NCBI GenBank assembly: GCA_021324595.1
Contig: JAJPIV010000031.1
Coordinates: 1-62,703, forward strand
Length of the DNA: 62,703 nucleotides
DNA from: Actinomycetota bacterium
GTDB lineage: Bacteria > Actinomycetota > Actinomycetes > Streptosporangiales > Streptosporangiaceae
Direction of reading: 5' to 3'
The notes under the pieces are model-generated. The model was given only the letters and a program-made list of their open reading frames with translations. It was not told where the DNA came from and searched no databases. Positions 9,374 through 17,966 of this stretch are shown here, in pieces (position 1 is the stretch's first letter; each line of letters opens with the position of its first letter). Position numbers and translations under genes: made by a program.

Positions 9374-10552
9374 TCATCGGGCGGATCGGCCGCCCAGCAC
9401 GAGCCGCCCGGCCCGCCAGACCGCGGCGACCTGCGGCACCCCGGGCCGGTACGCGAGATAGGCGTGGGACGGCGCGGCGAGCATCACCAGGTCGGCCCGG
9501 GCACCGGCGCCCAGGTGGCCGATGTCGTCACGGCGCAGCGCCCGGGCGCCGCCCGCCGTCGCCGACCAGACCGCCTGCCGCGTGGTCATGCCCATCTCGC
9601 GGACGGCGAGCGCGACGCAGAACGGCATGCTTGAGGTGAAGCAGGAGCCCGGGTTGCAGTCCGTGGCGATCGCGACCGTGACGCCGGCGCGCAGCAGCCG
9701 CCTGGCGTCCGGGTACGGCTGCCTGGTGGAGAACTCGACCCCGGGCAGCAAGGTCGCGACGGTGCCGGACGAGGCGAGCGCGTCCACATCGGCATCGGAC
9801 AGGAACGTGCAATGATCGGCCGACGCCGCGCCCACCTCGGCGGCCACCTGGACTCCCGGGCCCGGGCCGAGCTGGTTGGCGTGGATGCGGGGCATCAGGC
9901 CCGCCGCGATGCCCGCGGCGAGCACCGCGCGGGCCTCGTCCGCGCCGAACGCCCCGTCCTCGCAGAACACGTCCACCCATCGGGCATGCGGGGCGCACGC
10001 GCGCAGCATGGGACCGCGGACCAGGTCCACGTAGCGGTCGGTGGCGCCGCCGAACTCCGGCGGCACCACGTGGGCGCCCAGGAAGGTGACCTCCGGCGTG
10101 ACCCTGGCGGCCAGCGCCACGCTCCGCGCCTCGTCGGCCACGGTGAGCCCGTACCCGGACTTGCACTCGAACGTGGTGGTCCCCTGCCCGAGCATCTCCG
10201 CCGCGAGCCGCCGCAGGTTCGCCTCCAGCTGGGCGTCGGTCGCGGCGCGAGTCGCCGTCACGGTGCTCGCGATGCCGCCGGCCCGGTACGGCACGCCGGC
10301 CATGCGGGCGGCGAACTCGGCCGCGCGTTCCCCGGCGAAGACCAGGTGGGCGTGGGAGTCGACGAACCCGGGAAGGACGGCCCGGCCCGCCGCGTCGACC
10401 CGGTCATCCGCGGCAGGCGCGCTCGCGGCCGGGCCCGTCCACGCGACGCGGCCGTCGTCGATCACCAGGGCGGCGTCGTCCATCGCGGCGAACCCGCCAC
10501 CGGGCCCCGCGTTCGTCACCAGCTCGCCGATGTTGGTGATCAGCGTGCTCAT
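9374..10552 (-). CDS. hutI: Imidazolonepropionase
   Basis: 392 residues from ATG 10552. It converts imidazolone-5-propionate to N-formimino-L-glutamate, step 3 of histidine breakdown. Metal-binding and family signatures are visible: [41 protein letters not shown] and [15 protein letters not shown]. It is last in a minus-strand hut operon, 51 nt after hutF. Confidence 0.97.
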   Translation of the reverse strand: MSTLITNIGELVTNAGPGGGFAAMDDAALVIDDGRVAWTGPAASAPAADDRVDAAGRAVLPGFVDSHAHLVFAGERAAEFAARMAGVPYRAGGIASTVTATRAATDAQLEANLRRLAAEMLGQGTTTFECKSGYGLTVADEARSVALAARVTPEVTFLGAHVVPPEFGGATDRYVDLVRGPMLRACAPHARWVDVFCEDGAFGADEARAVLAAGIAAGLMPRIHANQLGPGPGVQVAAEVGAASADHCTFLSDADVDALASSGTVATLLPGVEFSTRQPYPDARRLLRAGVTVAIATDCNPGSCFTSSMPFCVALAVREMGMTTRQAVWSATAGGARALRRDDIGHLGAGARADLVMLAAPSHAYLAYRPGVPQVAAVWRAGRLVLGGRSAR

Positions 10553-10603
10553 GCCCGCATCCTGCCACCGCGGCGTTTCCCGGCCCGGCACCGCGGCCGG
10601 CGG

Positions 10604-12094
10604 TCAGGCCCGGTCGCGAGCCGCCGCGACCGCGGCCGCGAGCGCGCCGGGGACGTCGCCCACCAGCAGATGGCGCCCGTCGGCGACGACGTCGCGGCCG
10701 CCGACCACCACGTGACGCACGTCCGCGGCAGTCGCGGCGAACAGCACGGCCTCCAGGACGGCCAGGTCCGCCGGGCCGTCGTCCCGCGCGGGACCCCGGT
10801 CCGGGAGCCGGGTTCCCGCCAGGCGCACGGAATCCAGCGCGACCGTCACCAGGTCGGCGAGCGACCCTGGGGCGATCTCGCCCGCGTCCGGCCAGCCGAG
10901 GCTGGCGTGCCCGTCCCAGGTCACCGCGGTGCCGAGCGCCTCGGCCGGGAACACTCCTCGCTCGCCGCGGGCCAGCCGCTCATGCAGTTCGATCCGGCGG
11001 GCCTCCTCGAACAGGTCTATCACCGCCTGGCTGTCGCTGCCGACGGTGAGCCTGCACCCGGCGGCGGCGAGAGCGGAGAACGGGCCGACCCCGTCGGCCA
11101 GGTCCGCCTCGGTCGTCGGGCAGGCGCAGGCGAACACCTCGCTGCCGCCGAGCAGCTGGATGTCGTCGCCGGTCAGGTGAGTGGCGTGGACGACGGTGCT
11201 GCGCGGCCCGAGCGCCCCGGCCTGGTACAGGACGGACGCCGGGGTGGCGCCGTAGGCTGCCAGGCAGGCGCGGTTCTCCGCGGGCTGCTCGGACAGGTGC
11301 GCGTGCAGCGGCGCCCCGGCCTGGCGCGCCCAGGCGACCACGGGCCGCATCTGGACGGGCGGCACCGCGCGCACCGAGTGGATCGCCGCGCCGACCCGCG
11401 CGCCCGGGTGGCCCGCCGGCCCCGCGCTACCTCCCGCCGGCCCGGTCGTCAGCTCGGTGGCGAGCGCGGTGACGCGCTCCGCCCACTCGTGCGCCGAGCG
11501 GTCACCGAATCGCACCTGCGGCCCGGCCAGCGGCAGCTGGTCCCCGGCCGGGCCGAGGCCGCCGGACAGGTAGCAGGAGTCGAGCAGCGTGATGCGGATG
11601 CCTGCCTGCGCGGCTGCCTCGATGAGCGCCCGCCCCATCGCGTTCGGATCCGCGTAGGGGCGCCCGCCGGGTGCGTGGTGCACGTAGTGGAACTCGCCCA
11701 CGCAGGTGATCCCGGCCATGGCCATCTCCGCGTACACGGCGCGCGCCAGCGCCAGGTAGCCGTCCGGATCGAGCCGGTCGGCGACCTGGTACATGCGCTC
11801 CCGCCAGGTCCAGAACGAGCCGCTCCGCGAGCCGGGCCGCCTCGCCTGGCCCGCGCCGCGCAGCACGCGGTGGAACGCGTGCGAGTGGCAGTTCGCCAGG
11901 CCCGGCAGGGTCAGCCCGGCAAGGCGGACCGTGCCGCGCGGCAGCCGGGCGGGATCGGCACCGGGAGTCACCCGGGTGAACCTGCCTCCCGCCGCCTCGA
12001 TCAGCACCCCGGCCCGGATGCCCACCCCCGGCAGCCAGGCCAGTTCTGCGTGCCAGGACCGCGCGGCGGCGCCGCCACCCCCGGTCACCGGCAC
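10604..12094 (-). CDS. hutF: Formimidoylglutamate deiminase
   Basis: About 496 residues. This amidohydrolase-superfamily enzyme turns N-formimino-L-glutamate into N-formyl-L-glutamate and ammonia. Visible signatures are LANCHSHAFHRVLRG (metal HxH), GEFHYVHH, PLHAHLSEQPAEN, VVHATHLTG and GSDSQAV. Its presence places the pathway on the formylglutamate branch rather than the HutG-formiminoglutamase branch. GTG 12094 is the longest start; GTG 12088 makes a 4-nt GTGA overlap with the preceding stop codon and may be the real one. Confidence 0.95.
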   Translation of the reverse strand: MPVTGGGGAAARSWHAELAWLPGVGIRAGVLIEAAGGRFTRVTPGADPARLPRGTVRLAGLTLPGLANCHSHAFHRVLRGAGQARRPGSRSGSFWTWRERMYQVADRLDPDGYLALARAVYAEMAMAGITCVGEFHYVHHAPGGRPYADPNAMGRALIEAAAQAGIRITLLDSCYLSGGLGPAGDQLPLAGPQVRFGDRSAHEWAERVTALATELTTGPAGGSAGPAGHPGARVGAAIHSVRAVPPVQMRPVVAWARQAGAPLHAHLSEQPAENRACLAAYGATPASVLYQAGALGPRSTVVHATHLTGDDIQLLGGSEVFACACPTTEADLADGVGPFSALAAAGCRLTVGSDSQAVIDLFEEARRIELHERLARGERGVFPAEALGTAVTWDGHASLGWPDAGEIAPGSLADLVTVALDSVRLAGTRLPDRGPARDDGPADLAVLEAVLFAATAADVRHVVVGGRDVVADGRHLLVGDVPGALAAAVAAARDRA

Positions 12095-13317
12095 GCCAGC
12101 TCCGCCAGGACCGCGGCGAGCGCGTCCACCCCGGCGGCGCAGTCCTGCGGGTCGGCGTGCTCGGCCGGGGCGTGCGAGATCCCAGAGGGGTTGCGGACGA
12201 ACAGCATCGCCGCGGGCACGGCAGCGGCCAGGACGCCCGCGTCGTGCCCGGCCCCGGTGTCCAGGACGGGCGGGACGGTCCCGGCGCGCGCCAGCGTGGC
12301 CGCCAGGCGCGCGCGCAGGCCATCGCTGAACCGGACCCCCGGGGTGAACGAGTCGAGCCGCTCACTCGACTGCACCCCCTGACTGGCCGCGCTCTCAGCG
12401 GCGGCGCGCAGCACCCGGCTGACGATCCGCTCCAGGCGGGCCTCGTCGCGAGCGCGCGCGTCCAGCCAGGCGGAGACCGACGAGCAGATCGCGTTGACCG
12501 CACCGGGCTGGGCCACGACCTTGCCGATCGTGGCCAGCCCATCCTCGTCCTGCGCTGCCTGCCTGGCCGCGACCACCGCCGCCGCGAACGGCAGCATCGG
12601 GTCGCGCCGGTCGGCCAGGCGGGTGGTGCCGGCGTGGTCGGCCTGGCCGGCCAGGTCGATCCGCCACCGTCCGTGCGGCCAGATCGCCCCGGCCACCCCG
12701 ACCGGCGCGCCGAGCCGGGCCAGCGCCCTGCCCTGCTCGATGTGCAGCTCGATGAACGCCTCGATCCGGGCGAGCCGCTCGGGGTCCGGGCCGATCATGC
12801 CGGGATCGCCGCCGGCCTCCGCGATCGCCGCGGCCAGCGTGACGCCATCGGCGTCGGTGAGCGCCCGTGCCTCCTGCGGCGCGATCGCGCCGACGGTCAG
12901 ACGGCTGCCCAGGCAGGCGGACCCGAACCGGGCACCCTCCTCCTCGGCGAACGCGACCACGCCCAGCGGCCGGGCGGGCTCCAGGCCCCGGTCACGGAGC
13001 AGGTCGATGGCGGCGAACGCGGACACCACGCCCAGCGGGCCGTCGTACGGGCCGCCGCCGGGCACCGAGTCCAGATGGGAGCCGGTGACGATGGCCTGCT
13101 CGCCACCGCCGTCCCGAGGGGTCCACCAGGCCCAGAGGTTGCCGTTCCGGTCGGTCTCGGCCCGGAGCCCCCGGTCGGCCGCCGCGCGGGCGAACCAGTC
13201 GCGGCAGGCCGCGTCGGCCTCGGTGAAGGAAAGCCGATGATAGCCTCCCGTGACCGGGTCCCTGCCGACCGGCAAGAGCGCCTGCCACAGCGGCAGCTCC
13301 CACCGACCGCCGTTCAC
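12085..13317 (-). CDS. M20-family amidohydrolase (allantoate amidohydrolase-like) in the hut operon
   Basis: 410 residues from GTG 13317, which overlaps the hutU stop codon by 4 nt. The fold is that of allantoate amidohydrolase / N-carbamoyl-L-amino-acid hydrolase: [57 protein letters not shown] and [10 protein letters not shown] give the dinuclear metal ligands. HutF needs a deformylase after it, and no HutG-type deformylase is present, so this enzyme probably releases formate from N-formyl-L-glutamate. That role is inference from operon position; an allantoate or carbamoyl substrate remains possible. Confidence 0.9.
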   Translation of the reverse strand: MNGGRWELPLWQALLPVGRDPVTGGYHRLSFTEADAACRDWFARAAADRGLRAETDRNGNLWAWWTPRDGGGEQAIVTGSHLDSVPGGGPYDGPLGVVSAFAAIDLLRDRGLEPARPLGVVAFAEEEGARFGSACLGSRLTVGAIAPQEARALTDADGVTLAAAIAEAGGDPGMIGPDPERLARIEAFIELHIEQGRALARLGAPVGVAGAIWPHGRWRIDLAGQADHAGTTRLADRRDPMLPFAAAVVAARQAAQDEDGLATIGKVVAQPGAVNAICSSVSAWLDARARDEARLERIVSRVLRAAAESAASQGVQSSERLDSFTPGVRFSDGLRARLAATLARAGTVPPVLDTGAGHDAGVLAAAVPAAMLFVRNPSGISHAPAEHADPQDCAAGVDALAAVLAELACR

Positions 13318-15002
13318 GCCGGGGGCTCCCGCATGGGTATCCGCACGCCGCGCGCGGCGGCGACCTCCCGGGCGCGGTCGTAGCCCGCGTCGGCATGCCG
13401 GGCCACGCCGCTGCCGGGGTCGTTGGTGAGCACGCGCTCCAGCTTGGCGGCGGCCAGCGCAGTCCCGTCGGCCACGCAGACCTGGCCGGCGTGGATCGAC
13501 CTGCCGATGCCGACCCCGCCGCCATGGTGAACCGACACCCACGAGGCACCCGATGCGGTGTTCAGCAGCGCGTTCAGCAGCGGCCAGTCCGCGATCGCGT
13601 CGGAGCCGTCGGCCATTCCCTCGGTCTCCCGGTACGGGGAGGCCACGGACCCGCAGTCGAGGTGGTCGCGGCCGAGCACGACCGGCGCGCGCAGTTCACC
13701 GCGGGCGACCATCTCGTTGAAGCGCAGCCCGGCCCTGTCGCGCTCGCCGTAGCCGAGCCAGCAGATCCTGGCCGGCAGCCCCTGGAACCGCACCTTCTCG
13801 CCGGCCATCCGGATCCACCTGGCGAGCGCCTCGTTCTCGGGGAACAGATCGAGTATCGCGGCGTCGGTGGCCGCGATGTCCGCCGGGTCGCCGGACAGGG
13901 CCGCCCACCGGAACGGCCCCTTCCCCTCGCAGAACAGCGGCCGGATGTAGGCGGGCACGAAGCCCGGGAAGTCGAAGGCCCGCTGGTACCCGGCGAGCTT
14001 GGCCTCGCCCCGGATCGAGTTGCCGTAGTCTAAGACCTCCGCGCCCGCGTCCTGGAAGCCGACCATGGCCTCGACGTGCGCTGCCATGGACTCGCGCGCC
14101 CGGGCGGTGAAGCCGGCCGGGTCCTCGGCGCGGAGCGCGGCCATGTCCTCGAACGCCACGCCCCTGGGCAGGTAGGTGAGCGGGTCGTGCGCGGAGGTCT
14201 GGTCGGTGACCACGTTCACCGGGGCGCCGCGGGCCAGCATCGCCGGCACCAGGTCCGCGGCGTTGCCGAGCAGGCCCACCGAGAGCGGCCTGCCCGCCTT
14301 CGCGGCGGAGGCCGCCCGCCGTATCGCGTCGTCGGGGCCGTCGGCGGCCTCATCGAGATAGCCATGCGCGATCCGCCGCGCGATGCTCGCCGGGTCGCAG
14401 TCGATGCAGATCGCCACGCCGCCGTTCATCGTGACGGCGAGCGGCTGCGCCCCGCCCATGCCGCCGAGGCCGGCGGTCAGGGTGATGGTCCCGGCGAGCG
14501 AGCCGCCGAACCGCTTGGCCGCGACGGCGGCGAAGGTCTCGTAGGTGCCCTGCAGGATGCCCTGGGTGCCGATGTAGATCCAGGACCCCGCCGTCATCTG
14601 GCCGAACATGGTCAGCCCGAGCGACTCCAGCCGCCGGAACTCCTCCCAGGTGGCCCACTGCGGCACCAGGTGGGAGTTGGCGATCAGCACCCGGGGCGCC
14701 CACTCGTGGGTGCGGAAGACGCCGACCGGCTTGCCCGACTGCACCAGGAGCGTCTCGTCGTCCCCCAGGTCCCGCAGCGAGGCGACGATGGCGTCGAACG
14801 CCGCCCAGCTACGGGCGGCCCGGCCCGAGCCCCCGTAGACGATGAGCTGGTCCGGGTGCTCGGCGACCTCGGGGTCGAGGTTGTTCATGAGCATCCGCAG
14901 CGCGCCCTCCTGGGGCCAGCCGCGGCAGGACAGCGCGGTGCCCCGCGGGGCGCGGACCGGGCGGGCGCCTGCCGCGTGCCCGGCGGATGCTGGGGATGTC
15001 AC
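13314..15002 (-). CDS. hutU: Urocanate hydratase
   Basis: 562 residues. It adds water to urocanate to give imidazolonepropionate, using tightly bound NAD+. Signatures: [65 protein letters not shown] and the active-site region [16 protein letters not shown]. The GTG start lies 10 nt after the stop codon of the tlpA-like gene. hutH (histidine ammonia-lyase) is not in this window. Confidence 0.97.
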   Translation of the reverse strand: MTSPASAGHAAGARPVRAPRGTALSCRGWPQEGALRMLMNNLDPEVAEHPDQLIVYGGSGRAARSWAAFDAIVASLRDLGDDETLLVQSGKPVGVFRTHEWAPRVLIANSHLVPQWATWEEFRRLESLGLTMFGQMTAGSWIYIGTQGILQGTYETFAAVAAKRFGGSLAGTITLTAGLGGMGGAQPLAVTMNGGVAICIDCDPASIARRIAHGYLDEAADGPDDAIRRAASAAKAGRPLSVGLLGNAADLVPAMLARGAPVNVVTDQTSAHDPLTYLPRGVAFEDMAALRAEDPAGFTARARESMAAHVEAMVGFQDAGAEVLDYGNSIRGEAKLAGYQRAFDFPGFVPAYIRPLFCEGKGPFRWAALSGDPADIAATDAAILDLFPENEALARWIRMAGEKVRFQGLPARICWLGYGERDRAGLRFNEMVARGELRAPVVLGRDHLDCGSVASPYRETEGMADGSDAIADWPLLNALLNTASGASWVSVHHGGGVGIGRSIHAGQVCVADGTALAAAKLERVLTNDPGSGVARHADAGYDRAREVAAARGVRIPMREPPA

Positions 15003-15011
15003 CGGCCCCCC

Positions 15012-15614
15012 TCAGCCGATCCGGTACAGCGTGCGCAGGATCGCGCGCAGCCTGCCTGCCGTCAGCGCGCCGATGTTCTCGCCGAGGATCGTCCGGGCCG
15101 AAGGGGACAGGAAGAACGTCACCGGCAGGCCCGGCACGCCGTAGCTGGAGGCGGCCGTGCCCTGCGGGTCGAACGCGATCGGATACGGGACCCGGTACCT
15201 GGCCACGAACGCCCGCGCGGCCCCGCGCAGGTCGAGGGTATCGATGCCGACGAAGGCGACCCGCCCGCCGAGCCCGCGGGCGACGCTCGCCACCGCGGGC
15301 GTCTCGCTCTTGCAGACCTCGCACGTCGAGGCCCAGAAGTTCACCACGATCGGCCTGCCGGCCAGGCCCGCCAGGCTGACCGTGCCGTGGCCGGTCAGGT
15401 TCGGCAGGCGGACCGGGGGTGCGGGCTTGTCCATCCGCACGAAGCCGAGCACCGGCGCGGCCGGCTCCGCGCGCCCGGGAGCGGCCTGGGAGGCGACCGT
15501 CCTGCTGATCGCGAGGATCGTCGCCCCGGAGAGCACGGCGGCGGCCGCCGCAACCAGTCCGAGCAGCAGCAGCCGGCGCCGGGTCAGCCGTCCCCCGGCG
15601 GTCTGGCCCATCAT
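15012..15614 (-). CDS. TlpA/ResA-like membrane-anchored thioredoxin-fold protein
   Basis: About 200 residues. An N-terminal arginine cluster and a single hydrophobic segment (residues about 16-38) suggest an anchored or lipoprotein-independent exported protein. The thioredoxin-like domain has WASTCEVCKSETP, so the redox motif is CEVC. It ends with the cis-proline region (GVPGLPVTFFL). Such proteins reduce or maintain disulphides outside the membrane, often for cytochrome assembly. It heads the hut operon with only 9 nt to hutU, although no functional link to histidine use is known. The second ATG (15611) has the better spacing to GAGGTGGG. Confidence 0.85.
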   Translation of the reverse strand: MMGQTAGGRLTRRRLLLLGLVAAAAAVLSGATILAISRTVASQAAPGRAEPAAPVLGFVRMDKPAPPVRLPNLTGHGTVSLAGLAGRPIVVNFWASTCEVCKSETPAVASVARGLGGRVAFVGIDTLDLRGAARAFVARYRVPYPIAFDPQGTAASSYGVPGLPVTFFLSPSARTILGENIGALTAGRLRAILRTLYRIG

Positions 15615-15765
15615 CCCACCTCGCTTCCCGCCCGGCCGGCGCCGCGCATGGCCATGGCAGCCGCCGCGGGCCGGCCGGTCATGCAGCCATCATCCCCCAC
15701 TGCTCAGGGCGCAGGATAGCTCCCGCTCCCGCCGGATGGCCGCCGCCGGGTACCCTGGGTTGCCG

Positions 15766-16647
15766 ATGCGATCGACTGCGGGCGGCCACGCCACCACGCC
15801 GGGCGGGCCGGACCTGGCGCCCGGCGGGCCGGACCTGGCGCCCGGCGGGCCGGACCTGGCGCCCGGCGGGCCGGACCTGGCGCCCGGCGGGCCGGACCCG
15901 GCACCCGGCGGGCCGGACCTGGCGCCGGGAGGCCCGGACCCGGCGCCCGGCAGCGAGGCCCATGGCCACCAGCACCGCGACGTCTCGGGCGGCTGGCTCC
16001 GCCCGGCGGTCTTCGGCGCGATGGACGGCCTGGTCACCAACGTGTCGCTGATCGCCGGGGTCGGCGGCGGCGGCGCGCGCCACGGCGCGATCGTGCTGAC
16101 CGGCCTGGCGGGCCTGGCGGCGGGCGCCTTCTCCATGGCCACCGGCGAGTTCGTCTCCGTCTCCTCGCAGAACGAGCTGGTCGCCGCCGAGGTGTCCAAG
16201 GAGCGGCGCGAGCTGGAGGCCAACCCGGAAGCCGAGCGCCTGGAACTGGCCGCGGTCTTCCGCAGCCAGGGCGTGGACGCCGACCTCGCCGACAGCGTGG
16301 CCCGGCAGGTGTCCAGCAGCCCCGAGCAGGCCCTGCGGATCCACGTCCGCCAGGAGCTCGGGGTCGACCATCATGAGCTGCCCTCGCCCCATGTGGCTGC
16401 GGCCGCCTCGCTGGTCACGTTCGCCGGGGGCGCCCTGATCCCGCTCCTGCCCTACCTGCTCGGCTTCCCGCACCTGGCGGCCTCGCTCGTGCTGGCCGGC
16501 GTCGCCGCGTTCGCCGGCGGCGGCCTGGTGGCGCGCGTCACCGAGCGCCCGTTCCTGCGCGGCGCGCTGCGCCAGGTCCTGTTCGCGGGCGTGGCGGCAG
16601 GGCTGACCTACGCGATCGGCGCCGGCATCGGCGCCGCGATCGGCTGA
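15766..16647 (+). CDS. VIT1/CCC1-family (Fe2+/Mn2+) transporter with an N-terminal heptad-repeat tail
   Basis: 293 residues. From about residue 75 it matches the VIT1/CCC1 family: RPAVFGAMDGLVTNVSLIAG, AGAFSMATGEFVSVSSQNE, a hydrophilic cytoplasmic helix rich in Glu, then three more membrane segments. VIT proteins export ferrous iron or manganese from the cytosol. The first 60 or so residues are seven near-perfect PGGPDLA/PGGPDPA heptads followed by a His-containing HGHQHRD stretch, absent from usual family members. TACCCT lies 9 nt before the ATG and may be its -10 box. It is divergent from the tlpA-like gene. Confidence 0.88.
   Translation: MRSTAGGHATTPGGPDLAPGGPDLAPGGPDLAPGGPDLAPGGPDPAPGGPDLAPGGPDPAPGSEAHGHQHRDVSGGWLRPAVFGAMDGLVTNVSLIAGVGGGGARHGAIVLTGLAGLAAGAFSMATGEFVSVSSQNELVAAEVSKERRELEANPEAERLELAAVFRSQGVDADLADSVARQVSSSPEQALRIHVRQELGVDHHELPSPHVAAAASLVTFAGGALIPLLPYLLGFPHLAASLVLAGVAAFAGGGLVARVTERPFLRGALRQVLFAGVAAGLTYAIGAGIGAAIG
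15799..15945 (+). repeat. 21-bp in-frame tandem repeat, 7 copies
   Basis: Seven consecutive 21-bp units encode Pro-Gly-Gly-Pro-Asp-Leu/Pro-Ala. Copies 1-4 are nearly identical at the DNA level; copies 5-7 have diverged at a few positions. Unit length is a multiple of three, so copy-number change would keep the frame. Confidence 0.95.
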
Positions 16648-16662
16648 GCGGGCGGGATCGCG

Positions 16663-17694
16663 CTACCAGGTGTCGGCGCCGAAGGAGTCCTCGGCGTGGC
16701 CGCCGGAGGACAGCAGCTGCAGGTCGGACTCGACCATCATCGCCACGAGCTCCTCGAAGCCGATCTTGGGTTCCCAGCCGAGCCGCTCACGGGCGGCCGA
16801 CGGGTCGGCGCAGAGCTTGTCCACCTCCGCCGGCCGGATGAACGCGGCGTCGGTCACCACATGATCCCGCCAGTTCAGCCCGGCCACCTTGAACGCCTGG
16901 TCGAGCAGGTCCTCCACGGAGTGGGTGACGCCGGTGCCGACCACGAAGTCGGCCGGCTCGTCCTGGCCGAGCATCAGGTGCATGGCCCGCACGTAATCCC
17001 CGGCGAACCCCCAGTCCCGCCGGGCGGACAGGTTGCCGAGGCGCAGCTGGCGCTCGTAGCCGAGCTTGATCTTCGCGACGCCGAGCGAGATCTTGCGGGT
17101 CACGAACTCCGGGCCCCGCCGCGGCGACTCGTGGTTGAACAGGATCCCGGAGACGGCGAACATACCGTAGGACTCGCGGTAGTTCTGGGTGAGAAAGTGA
17201 CCGTAGGCCTTGGCCACGCCATAGGGGCTGCGCGGGTGGAACGGCGTCCTCTCGGTCTGCGGCGACTCGCGGACCATGCCGAACATTTCCGATGACGACG
17301 CCTGGTAGAACCTGACCTGCCCCCGGCCGGGGCTGCGCGAGGCGCTGATCCCGCTGGACACCCGGATCGCCTCCAGGACCCGCAGCACGCCCAGCCCGGT
17401 GACCTCGCCGGTCAGCTCGGCCTGCTGCCAGGACATCGGCACGTACGAGATCGCGGCCAGGTTGTAGACCTCGTCCGGCTGGACGCGCTCGACCGCGGCA
17501 ATCAGGCTGCCCTGGTCGAGCAGGTCGCCCCGGACGAGGCGGACCTCACCGAGCAGCTGCCGCAGCTGGCGCACCCGCGGGTTCTGCTGGCCGCGGACCA
17601 GCCCCCAGACCTCGTAGCCCTGCGAGACCAGGTACTCGGCCAGGTAGGACCCGTCCTGGCCGGTGATGCCGGTGATCAGCGCTCTTCGTGTCAG
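16663..17694 (-). CDS. gmd: GDP-mannose 4,6-dehydratase
   Basis: 343 residues from CTG 17694. It converts GDP-D-mannose to GDP-4-keto-6-deoxy-D-mannose, the precursor of GDP-fucose, GDP-rhamnose and related sugars. Evidence: Rossmann motif ITGITGQDGSYLAE, SSSEMFG, catalytic SPYGVAKAYGHF (YxxxK), and the highly conserved FNHESPRRGPEFVTRK. No ATG, GTG or TTG lies in frame near the expected N-terminus; the nearest upstream candidate, ATG 17847, would add 51 low-complexity residues. CTG 17694 gives TRRALITG directly at the start of the fold and has a perfect GGAGG 5 nt upstream. Confidence 0.93.
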   Translation of the reverse strand: MTRRALITGITGQDGSYLAEYLVSQGYEVWGLVRGQQNPRVRQLRQLLGEVRLVRGDLLDQGSLIAAVERVQPDEVYNLAAISYVPMSWQQAELTGEVTGLGVLRVLEAIRVSSGISASRSPGRGQVRFYQASSSEMFGMVRESPQTERTPFHPRSPYGVAKAYGHFLTQNYRESYGMFAVSGILFNHESPRRGPEFVTRKISLGVAKIKLGYERQLRLGNLSARRDWGFAGDYVRAMHLMLGQDEPADFVVGTGVTHSVEDLLDQAFKVAGLNWRDHVVTDAAFIRPAEVDKLCADPSAARERLGWEPKIGFEELVAMMVESDLQLLSSGGHAEDSFGADTW

Positions 17695-17699
17695 GTCGG

Positions 17700-17704
17700 C
17701 CTCC
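17700..17704 (-). promoter_or_regulatory. Ribosome binding site that supports the CTG start of gmd
   Basis: GGAGG separated by 5 nt from CTG 17694 on the minus strand. Confidence 0.6.
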
Positions 17705-17886
17705 GCTCGCGTCGCCAGCGGCCGGGCGCGCCACCCGGCCCGGGCACGCCGTGATCCTACGTCGTGGCAGCATGGCCGCGCGGCGACCGCGGGCCATCCC
17801 CGCCGATCCCCGCGAACCGGTGCGATCCGGACGGCCCTGGCGGGCATGGGGCGCGGGCCGCCCGGTGGTAGGGTTCGCTGCCAGAT

Positions 17887-17914
17887 GGCCAGCGGCCAGC
17901 GGCCAGCGGCCAGC
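17887..17914 (+). repeat. 7-bp tandem repeat in the gmd/glycosyltransferase intergenic region
   Basis: Four perfect head-to-tail copies of GGCCAGC. It lies 53 bp before the glycosyltransferase start, probably in its 5' leader, and downstream of a TAGGGT box at 17869. Confidence 0.9.
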
Positions 17915-17966
17915 GCCCCGGGCCGCCGGCCCGCCTGGTCGGCGGGGACGAGGAGGCAGTGCCGCG

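Noticed and set aside
9812-12382. Very long open frame (over 850 codons) on the plus strand opposite hutI, hutF and the M20 gene
   Set aside because: It is antisense to three well-conserved enzymes, is Arg/Ala/Gly-rich low-complexity, and has no family features; long shadow frames are expected in very GC-rich DNA.
15799-15945. Possible CRISPR array
   Set aside because: Units are contiguous 21-bp direct repeats without spacers and are in frame with the VIT-type protein.
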